The notes under the pieces were generated by a model, which was not told the DNA's origin, did not search any database, and was given only the letters and a program-made list of their open reading frames with translations. Positions 10,204-20,591 of a DNA stretch of 64,000 bases are shown here, piece by piece. The translations under genes were made by a program, and so were the position numbers. The DNA comes from CAVSRC01 sp963750065 (GTDB taxonomy: Bacteria > Pseudomonadota > Alphaproteobacteria > Rhizobiales > Kaistiaceae). The DNA is taken from assembly GCA_963750065.1 (NCBI GenBank), contig CAVVPK010000012.1, positions 186,001-250,000 on the forward strand. Reading direction: 5' to 3'. The stretch's first letter is position 1; each line of letters starts with the position of its first letter.

Positions 10204-10620
10204 ATGGAACCCCCGCCCGCACAGGAGATCGCCACCGTCGCCCTCGTCGTGCGCGATTACGACGAGGCGCTCGACTGGTACTTGCGTGTTCTCGGCTTCG
10301 TTTGCCTGGAAGATACCGAACTCGGCGGTGGCAAACGCTGGGTCGTGGTCGCCCCGGCGGGCGGCAGGGGCGCCCGGCTTCTGCTCGCCAGGGCGACGTC
10401 GCCGGAACAGCTAGCGCGCATCGGCGACCAGACCGGCGGGCGCGTTGTCCTGTTTCTGGAGACGGACGATTTCGCCAGAGATTTCAAGGCGATGACGGAG
10501 CGCGGCGTGGCCTTCACCGAGGCTCCGCGCGAGGAAGCCTACGGCACGGTGGCGGTGTTCGCGGACCTGTACGGCAATCGCTGGGACCTTATCCAGCCGA
10601 AGCGCGGAGCGGTGCGGTGA
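10204..10620 (+). CDS. VOC family protein (glyoxalase/bleomycin-resistance fold)
   Basis: This is a 138-aa single-domain vicinal oxygen chelate protein, probably a dimeric metal enzyme or binding protein. The beta-alpha-beta-beta pattern begins at VALVVRDYDEALDWYLRVLGF and ends with the characteristic FADLYGNRWDLIQP. The metal ligand at the usual N-terminal position is not histidine here, so catalysis of the glyoxalase type is uncertain. Its TGA stop overlaps the GTG start of the next gene by three bases, so the two are probably co-translated. The substrate is unknown. Confidence 0.8.
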   Translation: MEPPPAQEIATVALVVRDYDEALDWYLRVLGFVCLEDTELGGGKRWVVVAPAGGRGARLLLARATSPEQLARIGDQTGGRVVLFLETDDFARDFKAMTERGVAFTEAPREEAYGTVAVFADLYGNRWDLIQPKRGAVR

Positions 10621-11354
10621 GCCACGATCTCCTGTGGATCGTCGCCGGCGGGCTCCTCGGCGGATTCGTCAACGGTCTCAGTGGGTTTGGCCTGGCGATG
10701 GCGGCCATTCCGCTGTGGCTGCTGGCGCTCTCGCCGGCCAATACCGCCTCTCTTGCCGCCATCTGCGCGGTCGCCGCCCACCTCCAGTCCGTGTCGCTGA
10801 TCGTGCATGCCATCGACACGCGACGGCTGGCCCCCTTCATCGTCGGCGGACTGATCGGCATTCCCTTCGGCACCTGGCTGCTCACCGGCATCGACGTCGC
10901 CACGTTCCGCTTCTGGGTCGGCACGCTGATCGTCGTCTACAGCCTGGTGATGCTGTCGGGGCGCGTGAAACTGAAGGTTCCGGAGAACGCTGCCGCCGAC
11001 GGCGTCGTCGGTTTCATCGGCGGCATCCTCGGCGCGCTCGCCGGCCTCTCCGGCGCCCTGCCGGCGATCTGGAGCGGCCTGCGCGACTGGGGCAAGGATG
11101 CGCGCCGCGCCGTGCTGCAGCCGTTCAACATGGCGATCCTCGCCGTGTCGGTGGTCGCCCATGCGGTCGCCGGCCTGTTCACCGTCGACCTGTTTCGCGC
11201 GCTTGCCTTCGCTGTGCCGGCCACACTGGTCGGCGCCTATGCCGGCAAGGGTCTCTACCGGCGCCTCGGCGACCGCCATTTCGACCGCGTCGTGCTGGCG
11301 ATCCTGCTCACTGCCGGCGCGCTGGTCGTCGGCTCGAACGTCCTGGCGGGCTGA
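10617..11354 (+). CDS. TauE/SafE-family sulfite/anion exporter-like membrane protein
   Basis: This 245-aa integral membrane protein has about seven or eight hydrophobic segments and the family's two-fold repeat (GGLLGGFVNGLSGFGLAMAAIPL near the N-terminus and a related GFIGGILGALAGLSGALPAI in the middle). TauE/SafE proteins export sulfite, sulfoacetate or other organosulfur anions. The GTG start at 10617 overlaps the VOC stop in a GTGA arrangement; no upstream ATG fits. Lying just downstream of the sulfur operon it may handle excess sulfite, but this is inferred from position only. Confidence 0.82.
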   Translation: MSHDLLWIVAGGLLGGFVNGLSGFGLAMAAIPLWLLALSPANTASLAAICAVAAHLQSVSLIVHAIDTRRLAPFIVGGLIGIPFGTWLLTGIDVATFRFWVGTLIVVYSLVMLSGRVKLKVPENAAADGVVGFIGGILGALAGLSGALPAIWSGLRDWGKDARRAVLQPFNMAILAVSVVAHAVAGLFTVDLFRALAFAVPATLVGAYAGKGLYRRLGDRHFDRVVLAILLTAGALVVGSNVLAG

Positions 11355-11420
11355 GCCAGGGTTGGCACCGCGGACGCGCTCCGTATAGTAGGCGGCGACC
11401 CAGCCACCTCGGAGAGCGAC

Positions 11421-12155
11421 ATGCAGACCTCGGCGCCTGCCATCACGACGTCACCGCAGCCCTACGCCCGCACGGCCGGCGTCCTCTATCTGGTGATCAT
11501 CGTCTTCGGCCTGTGGAGCGAGGTCTTCGCCCGCGGCACCCTGATCGTTGCCGGCGATGCCGAGACGACGGCTGCCAATATCCTTGCTTCGCAGGGGCTG
11601 TTCCGCGCGAGCTTCGCCGCCGATTCGGTGATGGTGCTCTGCGATGTCGCGCTCGCCATGCTGCTCTACGTGCTGCTCAGGCCGGTGAACGCGACGCTGG
11701 CGCTCACCGCCGCCGCCCTCAGGCTGATCCAGACGGCGGTCATCGCGGCGAGCCTGCTCAACCAGTATGCCGCGCTGCTGCTGCTCAGCGGTGCCGGCCA
11801 TGCGGCGGCTTTCGAACCGGCCCAGCTCCATGCGCTGGTGTGCATGGCCGTCGACATGCACGGTCACGGCTACGATCTCGGCCTCATCTTCTTCGGCACG
11901 AGCTGCCTCGTCCTCGGCTTCCTTGTTAAGCGCTCCGGCTACCTGCCCAAGGCGCTGGGCTGGCTGGTGATGGCCGCCGGCGTCGTCTATCTCGTCGGCA
12001 GCTATACGCTCTTCCTCTTCCCCGACCAGGCGGAGGCGGTGACAGCCGCTCTATGTCGTGCCGGTCGTCTCCGAGGTCGCACTCTGCCTGTGGCTGCTCA
12101 TCCGCGGCGTCAATGTCGAGGCGTGGCAGGCAAGCGCGTGGCGGCGCCGGCATAG
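11421..12155 (+). pseudogene. DUF4386 family membrane protein, frameshifted near the C-terminus
   Basis: The first 205 or so residues are a normal DUF4386 membrane protein with several hydrophobic segments (GVLYLVIIVFGLWSEVF, MAAGVVYLVGSYTLFLFPDQ). At about base 12040-12047 the conserved family ending (LYVVPVVSEVALCLWLLIRG) moves to another frame, consistent with one extra base in GTGACAGCCGCTC. Near 12130 a second shift would return to the original frame, which then stops at 12153-12155. Without shifts the last 40 residues of the original frame are arginine-rich and unlike the family. This is either a compensated pair of indels or a sequence error. Function of the family is unknown. Confidence 0.72.
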
Positions 12156-12226
12156 GCCAAGGCACACGCCGACGCGACCGGAGGGAAGCGTCGGCGTGGC
12201 CACGGCACAGGCGCCCGGCAGGGTGC

Positions 12227-12481
12227 CTAGCGCAATCCTTCGAGATTCGGGTCCGGGCGGGCAGCGATGGCCGGTCCGCGCCGCGCCAGAGAAAGGTCGA
12301 TGCCGGCATCGCGCAATTGGCGGTCACTCAGCCCGGCCAGCGTCCGGTCGTGCGTCCTTCGCCTGAACGCGGCCACGACCCTGGCAACGAAGGCTTGCCA
12401 CGGTGCGGCTGGCGTTGAGATTTCGTTAAGCAACAAGGCAGCGTCGCCGCCCACGGGCACTTGCGAGATTCGCGTTTGCAT
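12227..12481 (-). CDS. DUF1127 domain-containing small protein
   Basis: This 84-aa protein ends in the DUF1127 (YjiS-like) motif, here RTLAGLSDRQLRDAGI, a short Arg-rich helix found in many small alphaproteobacterial proteins; some members of the family bind RNA or affect phosphate and carbon metabolism. The ATG at 12481 is preferred over one at 12535 because a strong GGGGGAAGG lies directly upstream of the former. It stands alone on the minus strand between two frameshifted plus-strand genes. Confidence 0.75.
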   Translation of the reverse strand: MQTRISQVPVGGDAALLLNEISTPAAPWQAFVARVVAAFRRRTHDRTLAGLSDRQLRDAGIDLSLARRGPAIAARPDPNLEGLR

Positions 12482-12660
12482 GGCCTTCCCCCACGGATCG
12501 GCGTCCGCGCAAGTATTGTGCGAATTGTTGCGCAATTATTTGACTGGCACGCCGCCAAGATCGGGCACCGCTCCCAGGCACGAAATTCGTCGCTATCGAT
12601 GATGACCTAGGTTAGGCTGACTTTTCCTGGCGAAGACAGAAGACGAAGGCAGAGGGGGCC

Positions 12661-14273
12661 ATGCCTGAATCCATTCGCTATGCCGACATGGCTTTTGATC
12701 CGGAATTTCTTTTCGCCATCGATTCGGCCGGCCGGGAAATCCGTTTCAGCCGGGCTGAACGCAGCCTGTTGGCGAAATTCGCCGCCAACCCCAAGACCGT
12801 GCTCTCGCGCGACCGGCTGCTCGACGCGATCTCCGGTCCGGGCTCGGATGCCTCCGACCGCAATATCGATTTCGTCATCAACCGCCTGCGCCGCAAGCTC
12901 GGCGATTGGCGCGCCGGCCGGTGTTCATCGCCACCCAGTACGGCGAAGGCTATGTGTGGATCGCCGAGCGTGCTGCGCAGTCGGCGCTTCTGGCCGGCGC
13001 CTTTCTCGTCATCGGTCCGTTTCGCGGGCTTGGCCATGTCGGCGGCCTCGCCGATCGGGCGCGCGGCCTGGGCGCAGGAGCTGCGCCGCCGCCTGGCCCG
13101 GCAGCTGGACGGCAACAAACGGGTGGAGTTGGACGAGACCTGCCCGTCCGCGCAGGACTTCGTCGGCGACAAGCCGCAATTCGCTCTCGATCTGACCTTC
13201 GTCGTCGTCGACGGGCGGCTCGATTGCGCGGTCACGCTCAAGGACTTCGCCAGCGGACAGGTCGTTCACGTCTCGCGCCAGGCCGTCGCCGCGGGTGAAG
13301 CACCGGTCGATCACGAGGCGATCGAGGGTCTTGGCGGGGACATCATATCGGCGATCTGGGATCGACTCGCCTATCGGGCGAGCACCTCGCAGGCACCGGC
13401 CGACCCGCCACTGGCGCTGCGCATGCACGCCGCCACCCAGCTGCTCGGCAATGTCGAAAGCTGGGTCGAATCCGAGAAGCGGATGCGGGCGCGCCTCGCC
13501 GAGAACCCGGAAGACCATCAGGCGCAACTCCTGCTGGCCGTGGCGCTGCATAGCAAATACGTGCAGACGTTCATGATCACGCCCGGCAACGATACGCGCG
13601 CCGCCGACGAGGACGAGATGGAGTGGCTGGTTCTCGTCCGCCCTGCCGCATCTCCAGGACAATCCGGTCTTCGTCATGACCGTGGGCAAGCTGCTCTATT
13701 TCCTCGACCGCTGGCTACCGGCCGCTGGCGCTCGATCTCGTCGAGCAGGCCTTCCGGCAACCACGGCGCTGGCGACGTCCTTCGCCATCCTCGGTCAGAT
13801 CCGCATGTTCCAGGGCCGGTTCGCCGAGGCGCTGTCGCTCTACGATCAGGGCATCGAGCAATCCGAGGACGGCTCGGAATTCCACATCTATCTTCTGGTG
13901 ATGAAGTGCCAGGCGCTGACCGCCGCCGGCGATCGCGAAAGCCTCGACCGGGTGACGGCGGAACTCTACGCCAAGAAGGAGGGACGCCCGCGAGACACTC
14001 TCCATCTTCTTCACCTCTGCCGCGCCTGCCGGGGCCGCCCCCGAGGCGCGCATGATGGCGGCCATGATCAGCGAGGAGCAGGCGCGCGGTCTGCTGGTCT
14101 ATGCCAACTACATCGGCGCCCGGCTGTTCGATCATGTCGAACACCGGGAGAATATCCTGCGGGCGCCGGCGGCCATCCTGGTCGAACGCTTCGGCGAAGG
14201 CGTGATTCCCGACGAGGTGCGCGCGGTCGCGCCCGGTCTCTTCGGCGGCGAAGAGGTCCTCGCGGCAGAGTAG
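12661..14273 (+). pseudogene. Winged-helix regulator with C-terminal TPR-like region, multiply frameshifted
   Basis: Reading across frames reconstructs one protein of about 537 aa. It has an N-terminal OmpR-type winged helix (about residues 1-95; SRAERSLLAKFAANPKTVLSRDRLLDAI and NIDFVINRLRRKLGD), a short hydrophobic stretch (ALLAGAFLVIGPFRGL), and a C-terminal half like the TPR/cyclase-associated regions of CadC-like regulators. The frame changes near 12920, 13060, 13640, 13710, 13750 and 13985, at least six times, ending in a normal-looking tail that stops at 14271-14273. So many changes mean decay or poor sequence quality. Any function would be transcription control; the target is unknown. 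Confidence 0.72.
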
Positions 14274-14408
14274 GACGCTGGGCGCGCGAAATCGCCCAGT
14301 ACGCCAGCCAACGCCCCACCGCGCCCCCGCTCCCTTCCAGCCTGAGCCTCCTGCGCGGCAAAGGAGGGGGGAGGGAATTGCAGACACTGAGAGCGGCGCA
14401 AACGCCGC

Positions 14409-16223
<1,815 letters not shown>

Positions 16224-16340
16224 GGCGGACTCCTGAGATGGCCTCGGCCGGACGTGCTCATGGGTTCGGGGCCTGATCTAGCGGCCCAAGCTGAAAGTTC
16301 GATGGCGGCCTAGCAAGGAGCGGGCCGCCGGGAGAGTGGC

Positions 16341-16484
16341 TCAGGACGGCGCTCCGGCCCTCGGCTTGGCGCCGGAGGCGGCCCTCCGCGCAGCCTTGCG
16401 GCGACGCAGGACTGCGAACAGCACGAACGGCACGGCCAGCACCGCCCAGATCGCCACCAGCATCCCCGCCATCGCCCAGAGCAT
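16341..16484 (-). CDS. Small single-pass membrane protein, hypothetical
   Basis: A 47-aa open frame starts 13 bases after the zwf stop. It begins MLWAMAGMLVAIWAVL, giving one hydrophobic helix of about 25 residues, followed by a strongly basic tail (LRRRKAARRAASGAK), so the C-terminus should face the cytoplasm. Codon third positions are almost all G or C, as in the neighbouring real genes. A weak GAGGCG precedes the ATG. It is not similar to anything I recognise. It lies between zwf and edd, where pgl is usually found, and would be co-transcribed with them. Confidence 0.42.
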   Translation of the reverse strand: MLWAMAGMLVAIWAVLAVPFVLFAVLRRRKAARRAASGAKPRAGAPS

Positions 16485-16497
16485 CGGCCGGGTCGCC

Positions 16498-17976
16498 TCA
16501 AGCCTCGTCGTCGTGCCAGGTCCGGCCGTCGCGTTCGATCAGCGAAATGGCGGTGGTCGGCCCCCAGGTGCCGGCGGGATAGGGCCTCGGCCCCTCGCTG
16601 GCCATTGCCCAGGCGTCGATGATCGGATCGATCCACGCCCACGCCGCCTCGACCTCGCCGCGGTGCATGAACAGGGTCTGGTCGCCGCGGATGACGTCGA
16701 GAATCAGCCGTTCATAGGCATTCGGGCTCCTGACGCCGAAGGCCTCGGCGAAGCTCATGTCGAGCGGCACGTAGCGCAGGCGCATGCCGCCGGGGCCGGG
16801 GTCCTTGATCATCAGCCACAGCTTGACGCCTTCGTCGGGCTGGATGCGCAGCACCAGCCGGTTGCACTCGATGGCGCCGACGGTCTCTGCGAAGATCGAG
16901 TGGGGAATGTTGCGGAAGGTGAGCACGATCTCGGACGTACGCACCGGCAGGCGCTTGCCGGTCCTGAGATAGAACGGCACGCCCGCCCAGCGCCAGTTCT
17001 CGATCTCGACCTTCAGTGCCACGAAGGTCTCGGTCGTGCTGTCCGGGTTGCCGATGTCCTCGGTGTAGCTGGCCATCGGTCCCTGAGAGCCGACACCGGG
17101 GCGGTATTGCCCGCGCACGACGAGCTGGGCGATGTTGCTGCTGTCGATCGGCTTGAGCGCCCGGAGCACCTTGATCTTCTCGTCGCGCACCGCATCCGCG
17201 TCCATGCGCGTCGGCGGCTCCATCGCCATCAGCGTGAGGAGCTGCATCATGTGGTTCTGCACCATGTCGCGCAGCGCGCCGGCCTGGTCGTAATAGCCCT
17301 CGCGGCCGCCGACCCCGATGCTCTCCGCCGCGGTGATCTGGACGTGGTCGATATGGGCCGAGTTCCACAAGGGCTCGAACAGCGCGTTGCCGAATCTGAG
17401 CGCCATCAGGTTCTGCACGGTCTCTTTGCCGAGATAATGGTCGATGCGGTAGATCTGGCCCTCGTCGAACTCCTTGCCGACGAAGTCGTTGACGGCGCGG
17501 GCCAATTCGAGGTCGTGGCCGATGGGCTTCTCGATGATCACGCGCGTGCGCGGCGTCACCAGGCCCTTGCTGCCGATCTTGGCGCAGATGGTGCCGAACA
17601 GCTCCGGCGCCACGGCGAGGTAGAAGGCGCGGATGCGCTCCTGGCCGTCCTTGAGAACGTTGCACAGATCGTCCCAGCCCGCATCCGCGGTGGCATCGAC
17701 CGGCACGAAGTGCAGCCGGTTGAGGAAGGTGTGCAGCACCACCTCGTCGCCGGTGCCGTCAGGCGCGTGCTCGTCGAGCGCCCGGCGCGTCGCCTCGCGG
17801 TAGTCGTCGTCGCTCATGTGCCGGCGCGACACGCCGATGATGCGGGTGACCGTCGGGATCTGCCCATCGCGATGGCGTTCGTAGAGGGCGGGCAGCAGCT
17901 TGCGGTAGGCGAGGTCGCCGGCGCCGCCGAAGATGACGAAGTCGAACGGCTCGACGGCAATGATGCGGCTGGTCAT
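16498..17976 (-). CDS. zwf: Glucose-6-phosphate 1-dehydrogenase (Zwf)
   Basis: This 492-aa cytosolic enzyme oxidises glucose 6-phosphate to 6-phosphogluconolactone with NADP or NAD. The nucleotide-binding loop appears as FGGAGDLAYRKLLPALY near residue 16 (the usual GASGDL with Ala for Ser). The active-site signature is RIDHYLGKE and the substrate-site EKPIGHDL precedes it. It is the first gene of a zwf-(small ORF)-edd unit and is divergent from the SMP-30 gene across 147 bases. The start codon at 17976 precedes TSRIIAVEPFDFVIFG. Confidence 0.93.
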   Translation of the reverse strand: MTSRIIAVEPFDFVIFGGAGDLAYRKLLPALYERHRDGQIPTVTRIIGVSRRHMSDDDYREATRRALDEHAPDGTGDEVVLHTFLNRLHFVPVDATADAGWDDLCNVLKDGQERIRAFYLAVAPELFGTICAKIGSKGLVTPRTRVIIEKPIGHDLELARAVNDFVGKEFDEGQIYRIDHYLGKETVQNLMALRFGNALFEPLWNSAHIDHVQITAAESIGVGGREGYYDQAGALRDMVQNHMMQLLTLMAMEPPTRMDADAVRDEKIKVLRALKPIDSSNIAQLVVRGQYRPGVGSQGPMASYTEDIGNPDSTTETFVALKVEIENWRWAGVPFYLRTGKRLPVRTSEIVLTFRNIPHSIFAETVGAIECNRLVLRIQPDEGVKLWLMIKDPGPGGMRLRYVPLDMSFAEAFGVRSPNAYERLILDVIRGDQTLFMHRGEVEAAWAWIDPIIDAWAMASEGPRPYPAGTWGPTTAISLIERDGRTWHDDEA

Positions 17977-18123
17977 GGCGGCAGAAACTCCGAAGGCTGC
18001 AGATGGGAGGGTACCGGTCCCCGACCGCTTTCGGGGTCCGGTCGCTGCGGTCTACACTGACAGACAGCTATTTGGCAGAGGATTCGCCGCACGACCAGTG
18101 CCCAGGCGGCTTCAGGGGGTAAC

Positions 18124-19011
18124 ATGCGTTCACCACTATGTGTGGTTCCGTCCGGCGACGGAACGGGCGAGGGGGCCGTCTGGCACACCCTGCACAAGGC
18201 CGTCTACTGGGTCGACATCAACCGCTTCCTCATCCATCGCTTCGAGCCGGAAACCGGCAATGTCAGGAACTGGTTCTTCTCCGAGCCGGTGACAACCCTC
18301 GGCCTCACCGACCGCCCGGATACCCTCATTGTTGCGCTCGCCTCCCACCTGATCCTGTGGCAGCCGGCAAACGACGCCCGCGCCGATTTCGCCAATCCCG
18401 AGCGTGGCCGCGCCGGCGTGCGCCTGAACGACGGCCGTCCCGACCCGGCGGGCAATTTCTGGGTCGGCTCCATGCCCAACAATGTCGGCCGCGGCGGCGA
18501 GGACCTGGGGCTCGAGCGAAATGACATGGGCAAGCTGTTCCGCGTCAGTCCTGACGGGCCGTGCACGACCGAGAAGAGCGGCATCGGCATCAGCAACACC
18601 TTCTGCTGGAGCCCGGACAGCAGCCGTTTCTACTCTGGCGATACGCTCGCCAACGCGATTTTCCTGTGGGACTACGATCTGAGGAGCGGCCGCATCGCCA
18701 AGGAGCGCCCGTTCTTCACCGATTTCGACCGCGGCCAGCCGGACGGCTCGGCGATCGACCGAGACGGCTACCTTTGGAATGCGCGCTATGGCGGCGGCTG
18801 TGTCGTGCGCATCGCCCCCACCGGCGAGATCGACCGCATCGTCGAGATGCCGGTGACCAACATCACCACCTGCACGTTCGGCGGCCCGCAGCTGAAGACG
18901 CTGTTCATCACCACCGCGCGGCGGCCCGACGAACGCCTGTCGGGCGGCCTTTATGCGCTTGCCGTCGACGTGCCCGGCCTGCCCGAGAACCGCTTTCATC
19001 TGGCCGGATGA
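18124..19011 (+). CDS. SMP-30/gluconolactonase/LRE family lactonase
   Basis: This 295-aa six-bladed beta-propeller hydrolase probably opens sugar lactones using a divalent metal. The metal-binding residues of the family can be placed at the Glu of GTGEGAVW, the Asn of GISNTFCW and the Asp of QPDGSAID. It stands divergently from zwf, whose product is a sugar-acid lactone, and no pgl gene is present between zwf and edd. A role in opening gluconolactone or related lactones for the same pathway is therefore attractive, but phosphorylated lactone is not the usual substrate of this family. No signal peptide is visible. Confidence 0.82.
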   Translation: MRSPLCVVPSGDGTGEGAVWHTLHKAVYWVDINRFLIHRFEPETGNVRNWFFSEPVTTLGLTDRPDTLIVALASHLILWQPANDARADFANPERGRAGVRLNDGRPDPAGNFWVGSMPNNVGRGGEDLGLERNDMGKLFRVSPDGPCTTEKSGIGISNTFCWSPDSSRFYSGDTLANAIFLWDYDLRSGRIAKERPFFTDFDRGQPDGSAIDRDGYLWNARYGGGCVVRIAPTGEIDRIVEMPVTNITTCTFGGPQLKTLFITTARRPDERLSGGLYALAVDVPGLPENRFHLAG

Positions 19012-19114
19012 CCGGCGCCGCGATCTCGCCATGCTTGTCGGGCTTGAAACGGCCGCAGGCTTTGGCGCAAATGACCGTATAGAGGGTGGGCAGGACCTTC
19101 GTGGGGAGAACAGG

Positions 19115-20491
19115 ATGCCCCGTTTTATTGAGATCTTGGCGGCCGGCACGGTCGCCGTCGTGCTGTTGGCCGGCGTTGCCCATGCCGACAGCCGTCTGTT
19201 CAGTGCGCGCAGCGACCAGAGCGGCGTTACGGTTACCGCTGCCAGCCTGAACGGCAAGGCGTTGCCCGTCGCCGGACAGGGCGGCGGCGTGACCTTCTTC
19301 CGTGTCGACAATCCCGGCGGACCGGTTCCGTGCGCCGAGCGCATCGCCTTTACCGGCTCCAACGGCAAGGTGGCGACGATCGACACCGACATCTGCGCCA
19401 GCGGCGCCCAGGTCACCGTGCCGTTCTCGACCGCCGCCGTGTCTCCGCCGCCCCAACCGCCAGAACCGGCGGCGCCCGCAGCGCCGGCCGGCTTCCAGCC
19501 GGTCACCATCAGCGTCGACGATCCGACCGTCACCATCGACGGCGTGTTCATGGCCGGCAAGCCGGTCGCCATCAACCGCCGCATCGGCAATGCGGTCGAG
19601 GTGCTGGTCGCGCCGGGGGCGGACGGCATCGCCTGCCCGCGCGACCTCGGCCTGGTGCTCTCCGACGGACGGCGCATCGCGCGCGCCGTCGATATCTGCG
19701 CCAATGACTGGAACGTGAGCGTGACGCTGCTTGCCTCCGGCGGCACGACACCGACGCCGCCACCGCCGCCGCCACCCGCGGCGGCCGGCGAACCGGCGCC
19801 GATTGCCGGCGATGCGGTGTGGATGTTCACCTCCACCAAGGACAATGGCAGCCTCGCCTTCGCCGTGCCCAATTCCGACAACAGCGAGTTCACCGCGATC
19901 TGCTCGCCGGGCTCGAACAAGGCGACCCTTGCGCTGGGCAGGAGCGCCCCGGACGTGCGGCCGGGCGCGGCTGTGGGCGTTGGCTTCTCCGCCGGCACCT
20001 TTGCCCAGACCTATCAGGCGACCGGCTCCGACGTGTCGCAGATGAGCGGCCTGTCCAATCCGCTGATCGCGCTCAAGATCGACGATCCGCTGTGGCAGGC
20101 GATCATCCGCGAAAGCGCCCTCACCATCCGCATCGGCTCGGCGGCGCCCTATACCCTGTCGCTGCAGGGCAGCGCCACCAAGACGCGCCAGTTCCTGAGC
20201 TTCTGCAGTCCGGCGCCGCCGGTCACCGCCCAGCCGCCAATGCCCGCGCCGGACTCCGGCGCCATCCCGTTTGCCTGTGACGACGGCAGCTTCATCAGCG
20301 TCGTCTTCGACGACGCCAATGCCCGGGTGATCGTCACCGAAGCAGGCGGCGGCGTGCCGGAGTCCCTCCGCCGTGTGGCGTCGCGCAACGGCGCCCGCTA
20401 CGTCGGCCGCGGCGACGAACTGGTTGGCTATGCCGAGACCATCACCTGGTCGCGCGGCGGCAGCTATCCGGCCACCTGCCGGCCGCGATAG
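19115..20491 (+). CDS. Secreted proline-rich protein with MliC-like C-terminal domain
   Basis: This 458-aa exported protein has a signal peptide at about residues 1-23 (VAVVLLAGVAHA). Two repeated beta-rich units follow, joined by proline-rich linkers (PPPQPPEPAAPAAPA and PTPPPPPPPAAAG). The last 75 residues (FACDDGSFISVVFDDANARV to the C-terminal Cys) resemble the MliC lysozyme-inhibitor fold, with two cysteines in the expected places. The whole is probably periplasmic. I chose the start at 19115 because GGGAGAACAGG precedes it and the signal peptide begins there. The first two domains are not recognised. Confidence 0.68.
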   Translation: MPRFIEILAAGTVAVVLLAGVAHADSRLFSARSDQSGVTVTAASLNGKALPVAGQGGGVTFFRVDNPGGPVPCAERIAFTGSNGKVATIDTDICASGAQVTVPFSTAAVSPPPQPPEPAAPAAPAGFQPVTISVDDPTVTIDGVFMAGKPVAINRRIGNAVEVLVAPGADGIACPRDLGLVLSDGRRIARAVDICANDWNVSVTLLASGGTTPTPPPPPPPAAAGEPAPIAGDAVWMFTSTKDNGSLAFAVPNSDNSEFTAICSPGSNKATLALGRSAPDVRPGAAVGVGFSAGTFAQTYQATGSDVSQMSGLSNPLIALKIDDPLWQAIIRESALTIRIGSAAPYTLSLQGSATKTRQFLSFCSPAPPVTAQPPMPAPDSGAIPFACDDGSFISVVFDDANARVIVTEAGGGVPESLRRVASRNGARYVGRGDELVGYAETITWSRGGSYPATCRPR

Positions 20492-20526
20492 GCCGGACCG
20501 GGCGGGGGCGTGACCTGAATCGCACA

Positions 20527-20548
20527 GCGGCCGCGTCCTCGCGGCCGC
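20527..20548. terminator. GC-rich hairpin after the secreted-protein gene
   Basis: Arms GCGGCCGCG (20527-20535) and CGCGGCCGC (20540-20548) form a perfect 9-bp stem with a TCCT loop. No T-tract follows, so intrinsic termination is uncertain. Confidence 0.35.
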
Positions 20549-20591
20549 GAGGGGTGGCGAATCCGCGGGGCCGGAGCTAGAAGCTCGCTCC

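Noticed and set aside
18136..19998. Long minus-strand frame of 620 codons
   Set aside because: Antisense to the SMP-30 and secreted-protein genes, with no recognisable domain and no ribosome site.
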